Source: Roseiflexus sp.
GTDB taxonomy: Bacteria > Chloroflexota > Chloroflexia > Chloroflexales > Roseiflexaceae
Direction: 5' to 3'
Length of the DNA: 64,000 nt
NCBI GenBank assembly: GCA_017743475.1
Contig: JAGHYV010000015.1
Span: forward strand, 1 to 64,000
Position numbers and translations under genes: made by a program. The notes under the pieces are model-generated. The model ran no database searches. It had not been told where the DNA came from and worked only from the letters and a program-made list of their open reading frames with translations. Shown here in pieces: positions 60,133-64,000 of this stretch. Within the stretch, counting starts at the first letter, position 1, and the number at the start of each line of letters is the position of its first letter.

Positions 60133-62253
60133 TTACTCCGTGACGTTGCCATCTTTGTCAATCAACGGTAGACCTGCCTGATCGTCGTCGGCAAGAGGCA
60201 GGGCGAGCCTTGGTCCTGGATTCTGACCGCCGCGCTTGTTGCCGACAAACCACTCGTACTGCTTTCCTTGTGCCTGTGGTTGTCGTGTTGGACGTGGGTA
60301 GTGGACAGGCAGGGGCGGCGTATCAGCCAGCAGCGCTTTCAGGTCGCGGATGTTTGCCAGTTGATCAAACGCGGCGCCGTAGCGCGCTGCCATTGCCCGT
60401 TTGAAATCATTGATCCAGACATCCATCTGGTCGGTTCGATCAATCCAGCCATCGGCTGTATCAGACAACGATGCGTAGCGCACCTCAGGGTTGAGGATGC
60501 TGACCGACAGGACTTCGATCCGGGCAGAGCCGAAGCCCAGGGGTTTGGCATAGCCGATACGATGATGCCATTTTTCCAGGCGCAGACTCCACAGCAGCGC
60601 ACCTAACTCCACCGGCGCCAGGTTCTCAAATTCCACGGTAAATTCAAAGCGGCTGCCTGCCTTCTGGACGCCGTGCACAGTTCGGTTCTGGTCACTCTTG
60701 TTCCCGTTTACACTCTGGTATTCCTGCAGATGAAGACGGTCGCCGTGATGCCGATAGACCTTGCGACCACGCAGGATTTGGCCAGGGTTGTCGTAGTCTA
60801 CCTGCTGATCGCACAATCCATCCTGAGGTTTGCCGTTACGAGGTCGCAGGTAGAAGCGATAGGTCGTTGGCTTGGGTGTAGACAGGATCGCCAGCGTGGC
60901 GTCGAACGTGCCTGCATTGTGCGTCAATCGGGCATGACTGAAAATCACGCGGCCAGCGTAGGCAGTGGGTTTGGATAGCTCAGGACGCTGTTGCTCTGGA
61001 TCATCGCCCCACACCCAACCGAAGGTGCGACAGGCGGGGCAGAGCCTGTCGTAGTCCTCACATTTTGCCAGCTCATACGGATGCAGCAGGTCGCCGATCT
61101 TGCGCTCAAAGCCTACACGCGGAACAGAGACCGGCACGATAAATTTGACGCGGTAGCCTCCAGAAGCGTGTTCCAACATCGCATACACCAGATCGCCATC
61201 CCGCAGTTTTGCCTCGTTGCGGCCAGTGCGCTCCAGGATAAAGCGACTGAAGGCAGGTTCTCCACCCTGGGGTTGATCAGGATGCTGGCGCTTGCGCACC
61301 GCGTCGCTGTGGCGCTCCTGGTAGTCGGCGATCAGTTCTTCGTATTTTTGCCGTACCTCAACTGGTAGTTCAACCAATGGCAAATTTTTATCAGTGAAAA
61401 ATAGACGTTCATCGTGCTTGTTTTCGATGTTCTGATTGGTCAGGCACAGATAACCGGTGACCTGGCGCTGTTTGCCGATAGGACTGGGCAACGGCTGACC
61501 AGCCTTTGCCAGATGGACAACGTTCCAGAACTTGAAGTTGCGACGGGGATGTTTCATTGGCTCAATGAGGGCCTGACATTGCTCACCGTGCGCGAAGCCT
61601 TGTAGGGAGAGCCTCTGGCGCTGCGCATAGGGTGTACCGGGTGCTTGAGCTATCGTCCCGCTGGCGCGTAGTGGTTTGTAAACTGGCACCCAGGCAGCAT
61701 ACTGATAACCAGCAGGACGCTTTTGGGGATCGATGGACGTTGTGCCCGGCAGCAGCTCCAGTTTCCAGTCTTCATCAATCTTGCGCACGCGCGCCGGAAC
61801 TAGCCTGAGCGCATCTTCTGGTAAAAGGTGATAACTCAATCGTTTCTCACCTGCGAAATGGGCAAAACACGAGTTGGTCACCGCCTCGAAGATTGAGCGC
61901 ACTGCTCCGCGCAGGCTTGTACCAGGGATGGCGACATTGCCGTTAGGGTCACGAAAGAAGCGATAGTGGCGATGGACTTTACTGTTGACCGTCTCTTCTT
62001 TAATACCTTCGCTATCTGAAACAAAGATTGGTGTCGTCGCTGTGAGACAACAGCGAATGCGGCCTGTCAATCCCACATAACGGTCATGCGGCGGCGGTGC
62101 GTAGCGACCCAGCAATGGTGCAGCGTGGGGGTGACGGACTTCCAGCGTGCGCACAAAGTTATAGGGATTGAGGAAGCGATACCCTCTCTGTGATGAGGCT
62201 GGAGCTGGTGCAGGTTGTGACTCCATCTTACGTTTGGGTTTTGTTTTGCCCAT
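60133..62253 (-). CDS. TIGR03986-family CRISPR RAMP protein (copy A)
   Basis: A 706-residue RAMP protein, paralogous to copy B over nearly the whole length. Core motifs: PPPHDRYVGLTGRIRC (~53), IPGTSLRGAVRSIFEAVTNS (~109-128), and GYAKPLGFGSARIEV near the C-terminus. A zinc-knuckle-like CEDYDRLCPAC (C398, C405, C408) is intact. No long basic tail as in B. A putative Cas7-like backbone subunit of a III-D complex. It starts 1 bp after the Csx19-like gene with AGGAG upstream. Confidence 0.85.
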   Translation of the reverse strand: MGKTKPKRKMESQPAPAPASSQRGYRFLNPYNFVRTLEVRHPHAAPLLGRYAPPPHDRYVGLTGRIRCCLTATTPIFVSDSEGIKEETVNSKVHRHYRFFRDPNGNVAIPGTSLRGAVRSIFEAVTNSCFAHFAGEKRLSYHLLPEDALRLVPARVRKIDEDWKLELLPGTTSIDPQKRPAGYQYAAWVPVYKPLRASGTIAQAPGTPYAQRQRLSLQGFAHGEQCQALIEPMKHPRRNFKFWNVVHLAKAGQPLPSPIGKQRQVTGYLCLTNQNIENKHDERLFFTDKNLPLVELPVEVRQKYEELIADYQERHSDAVRKRQHPDQPQGGEPAFSRFILERTGRNEAKLRDGDLVYAMLEHASGGYRVKFIVPVSVPRVGFERKIGDLLHPYELAKCEDYDRLCPACRTFGWVWGDDPEQQRPELSKPTAYAGRVIFSHARLTHNAGTFDATLAILSTPKPTTYRFYLRPRNGKPQDGLCDQQVDYDNPGQILRGRKVYRHHGDRLHLQEYQSVNGNKSDQNRTVHGVQKAGSRFEFTVEFENLAPVELGALLWSLRLEKWHHRIGYAKPLGFGSARIEVLSVSILNPEVRYASLSDTADGWIDRTDQMDVWINDFKRAMAARYGAAFDQLANIRDLKALLADTPPLPVHYPRPTRQPQAQGKQYEWFVGNKRGGQNPGPRLALPLADDDQAGLPLIDKDGNVTE

Positions 62254-62254
62254 C

Positions 62255-62842
62255 TTAATGCTCCTGCAACGGCTGATTGCTCAACTCGCGATACCAGACA
62301 AACGCCGTCTGCCCGTTTTCGGTGTAGCGCCAGAAATGGAGGTAGACGCGACCATGAGCATTGACGGGATAGACCAGCCGGGCGGCTGCGACGCGGTCAT
62401 CAAACCAGAGATTGTAGTCCTTCTTGCGTTCACCCCACAGAATCACCGATTCCTCATAGCGCCGCAACGTGCAGCCAGGATGAGCTGCCCAGAAGTCCTT
62501 TGCGCCAAAATCATTCATCGACGCATCAATCTTCTCACCCACGTAATGCCACAACCAGCGTCCAGCGTCACGACGCAGCGAGAGATGTCCGCCCTTGCCG
62601 AAGATCTCGGCGCGTTGGAGAAACTCTGGCTCACCAGGCGCATCGGCGAACTCAATATGGCTGACGTGTTCCCACAGGCGAAATGGCATCTGGCTCCGTC
62701 GGTTCTGCCAGATTTTCAGAAAGTCCTCCAAACGGTCGATGGCGAATTGCCCGCCCAGAATTGTAGGTCGGTCAGCGTCGGTCACCTGTGCCTTCTGCAT
62801 CTTCTCAATCAGATGGTCGAAGTTTATGCTGTTGTCGCTCAT
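62255..62842 (-). CDS. Csx19-like (TIGR03984-type) CRISPR protein
   Basis: A 195-residue protein with no RAMP glycine loop. Aromatic-rich strands RRYEESVILWGERKKDYNLW, DDRVAAARLVYPVNAHGRVY and AFVWYRELSNQP resemble the TIGR03984/Csx19 family, found in subtype III-D loci (identification from pattern memory). Role in the complex is poorly known. Its ATG overlaps the stop of the upstream Csm3-like gene by 4 bp. Confidence 0.6.
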   Translation of the reverse strand: MSDNSINFDHLIEKMQKAQVTDADRPTILGGQFAIDRLEDFLKIWQNRRSQMPFRLWEHVSHIEFADAPGEPEFLQRAEIFGKGGHLSLRRDAGRWLWHYVGEKIDASMNDFGAKDFWAAHPGCTLRRYEESVILWGERKKDYNLWFDDRVAAARLVYPVNAHGRVYLHFWRYTENGQTAFVWYRELSNQPLQEH

Positions 62843-63999
62843 GAGACCCTCGCAGGATACAGATCAGATAGCCAAGAACCGTTGACCTGCTCGAAGTAAC
62901 TATCGCGTTGCAACGTGAAGTGATGCCGGTGCTCATCAACGAGATTGTTGAACGCTCTCACCCAACCCTCAGCCAGGGTTTTCAATTCATTGGTAGCCTG
63001 TTCGTAAACTAACGTATGGTAGATGCCGCTGAAACCGTTTTTGGATTGTAACAATCGTCGTCCGGCGACGACAGCCTGGTTGTGAGTATTGCTATCGGGC
63101 AGAGGAAAGTCGTCGTCGTGCAGGATACCGAAGGTTAATCTGGGACTCTCGATAACACACCGCCCGAAACCTTTCGCGGCACCGAATCCCACGGTCGTCA
63201 GTCCATCGTGCAGATCACGCAGCACCAGCGCCAGCCAGCCCAACTCCCATGGTTCGGGGTTTTCCAGAAACAGTCGCACACGGAATTTCGGCTTCCATAG
63301 CACCACGGCGTCGAACTTGGCGGTATCGTGGCCACCGCCGGTGAAGCGGTCAATAGCAAGGAAGTCGAGTGCTTTGAGTTCGACCTTCTCACCGACAAAG
63401 GGTGCATCTTCAACCCGCAATCGGCTTCCGTTCCACGGGCTGCCGAAAAGCCGACATGCAAGACACAGTTTGTCGTCGGCGCCTTCCTGCTCGAGTGTCG
63501 TGCGCTTAGCACGAGGAAGTGTCTTGATAAAGCTATTGCAACTTGCCACCGGATCATCGGTTCTAGTTGTCAATGGATTGCAGGCAGGGCATGTAGTAAT
63601 AAACTTCTCTTTCCTGGTCTTGCTATTCTGACCGCCATCCCATGCCTTAAGCGTTGCCAGCGTGCGAGCGATGCGTTCAGCCTGGCTGCGCAGCACGCCG
63701 CGCAGGCTGGAGCCGGGCAGCACTGGTTTTGCGCCCCTGTCATAGGTTGCCAACAGCGGCGCGTGGTCGAAGCCACTGCGTCCCGCCTGCATCAAGTCAT
63801 GGGTGAGAAAGGGTCCGGTCGCAGCCAGGGTGAACTCAGCCAGCACCCAGGAGCGTGCGACCGCTGGCAGGTCCCGGTGCTGCGTAGTTATGCGCCGTCG
63901 TGCATCCTCGACCTGTTTACGAAGCCAGTTGCGGTCGCCGTCCGTTGTGTCCCAGGGTGGTCCATTGCGCAGGAAATCGATCAGCACGTTGGGCTGATT
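62839..63999 (-). CDS. Csm3-like Cas7 RAMP protein (5' end outside window)
   Basis: At least 382 residues; the frame remains open to the window edge, so the true start may lie outside. RAMP core: VLPGSSLRGVLRS, with an Asp (GFDHAPL) where Csm3 carries the target-RNA-cleaving Asp; a Cys pair TTCPACNP and a second zinc-like CLACRLFGSPW; and the glycine loop VGFGAAKGFGRC. These suggest an active backbone subunit cutting target RNA. It is the first visible gene of the operon; a GTG start at 63987 exists but lacks a visible Shine-Dalgarno. Confidence 0.75.
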   Translation of the reverse strand, partial: NQPNVLIDFLRNGPPWDTTDGDRNWLRKQVEDARRRITTQHRDLPAVARSWVLAEFTLAATGPFLTHDLMQAGRSGFDHAPLLATYDRGAKPVLPGSSLRGVLRSQAERIARTLATLKAWDGGQNSKTRKEKFITTCPACNPLTTRTDDPVASCNSFIKTLPRAKRTTLEQEGADDKLCLACRLFGSPWNGSRLRVEDAPFVGEKVELKALDFLAIDRFTGGGHDTAKFDAVVLWKPKFRVRLFLENPEPWELGWLALVLRDLHDGLTTVGFGAAKGFGRCVIESPRLTFGILHDDDFPLPDSNTHNQAVVAGRRLLQSKNGFSGIYHTLVYEQATNELKTLAEGWVRAFNNLVDEHRHHFTLQRDSYFEQVNGSWLSDLYPARVS

Positions 64000-64000
64000 G

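Noticed and set aside
62168-62899. 243-residue plus-strand ORF across the Csx19-like gene
   Set aside because: Antisense shadow; the minus strand carries coupled starts and stops (ATGA and 1-bp gap).

Overview
The window reads as a chromosomal segment of a GC-rich filamentous Chloroflexi of the Roseiflexus type. The evidence is the overall gene content, densely dispersed intergenic repeats, a DUF4129/DUF4350/MoxR/DUF58 cassette, many GT-C-fold membrane glycosyltransferases and a subtype III-D-like CRISPR effector operon. From memory, III-D was illustrated with Roseiflexus sp. RS-1; no database was consulted.

Layout. 1-1.2 kb: a decayed ISAs1-family transposase and GC-rich direct repeats. 1.3-9.8 kb: a GT-C membrane glycosyltransferase, then a minus-strand run with an OpuC/OsmF-type osmolyte ABC importer (two permeases, lipoprotein, ATPase-CBS) followed by a hydrolase, a CnoX-like thioredoxin and SppA. 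10.3-12.7 kb: purE-purK and a class-I glutamine amidotransferase. 13-17 kb: a frameshifted surface-protein gene, mgtE and an alpha/beta hydrolase that lacks its nucleophile. Upstream of these is a candidate 360-nt structured RNA with a near-consensus promoter and an intrinsic terminator. 17.5-24.3 kb: an orphan DNA methyltransferase, a glycosidase, and a glycolytic group in which a GGDG-type (ATP-like) and a GGDD-type (PPi-like) phosphofructokinase flank a LacD-type aldolase. 24.6-30.8 kb: the DUF4129, DUF4350, membrane protein, MoxR and DUF58 cassette, interrupted by about 700 bp of repeats. 30.8-41.2 kb: a methyltransferase, three large GT-C membrane proteins and two exported proteins, probably an envelope or surface-polymer group. 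41.2-47 kb: tRNA(CAU), an ABM monooxygenase, a VWA protein divergent from a Ser/Thr kinase-FHA protein, purQ and a solute-binding protein. 46.5-56.2 kb: an FtsH-like AAA protease, an unrecognised protein, a sigma-like factor, gap, GDP-mannose pyrophosphorylase with a GDP-deoxymannose reductase, a coiled-coil protein with 39-bp in-phase repeats, and ferritin.

56.7-64 kb (minus strand, running off the right edge): a tightly coupled CRISPR type III operon. In transcript order it encodes a Csm3-like Cas7, a Csx19-like protein, two tandem TIGR03986-type RAMP proteins, a CARF protein and a HEPN protein. The CARF and HEPN open frames are in the same reading frame and separated by a single TAG codon, so a normally fused Csx1/TM1812-type ring-nucleotide-activated RNase appears split. 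No Cas10, Cas6, adaptation gene or CRISPR array is inside the window.

Regulation. Several intergenic regions carry an extended -10 element of the form TGNTAYAAT. Where this element or a -35/-10 pair falls inside the longest possible ORF, it was used to choose a downstream start codon.
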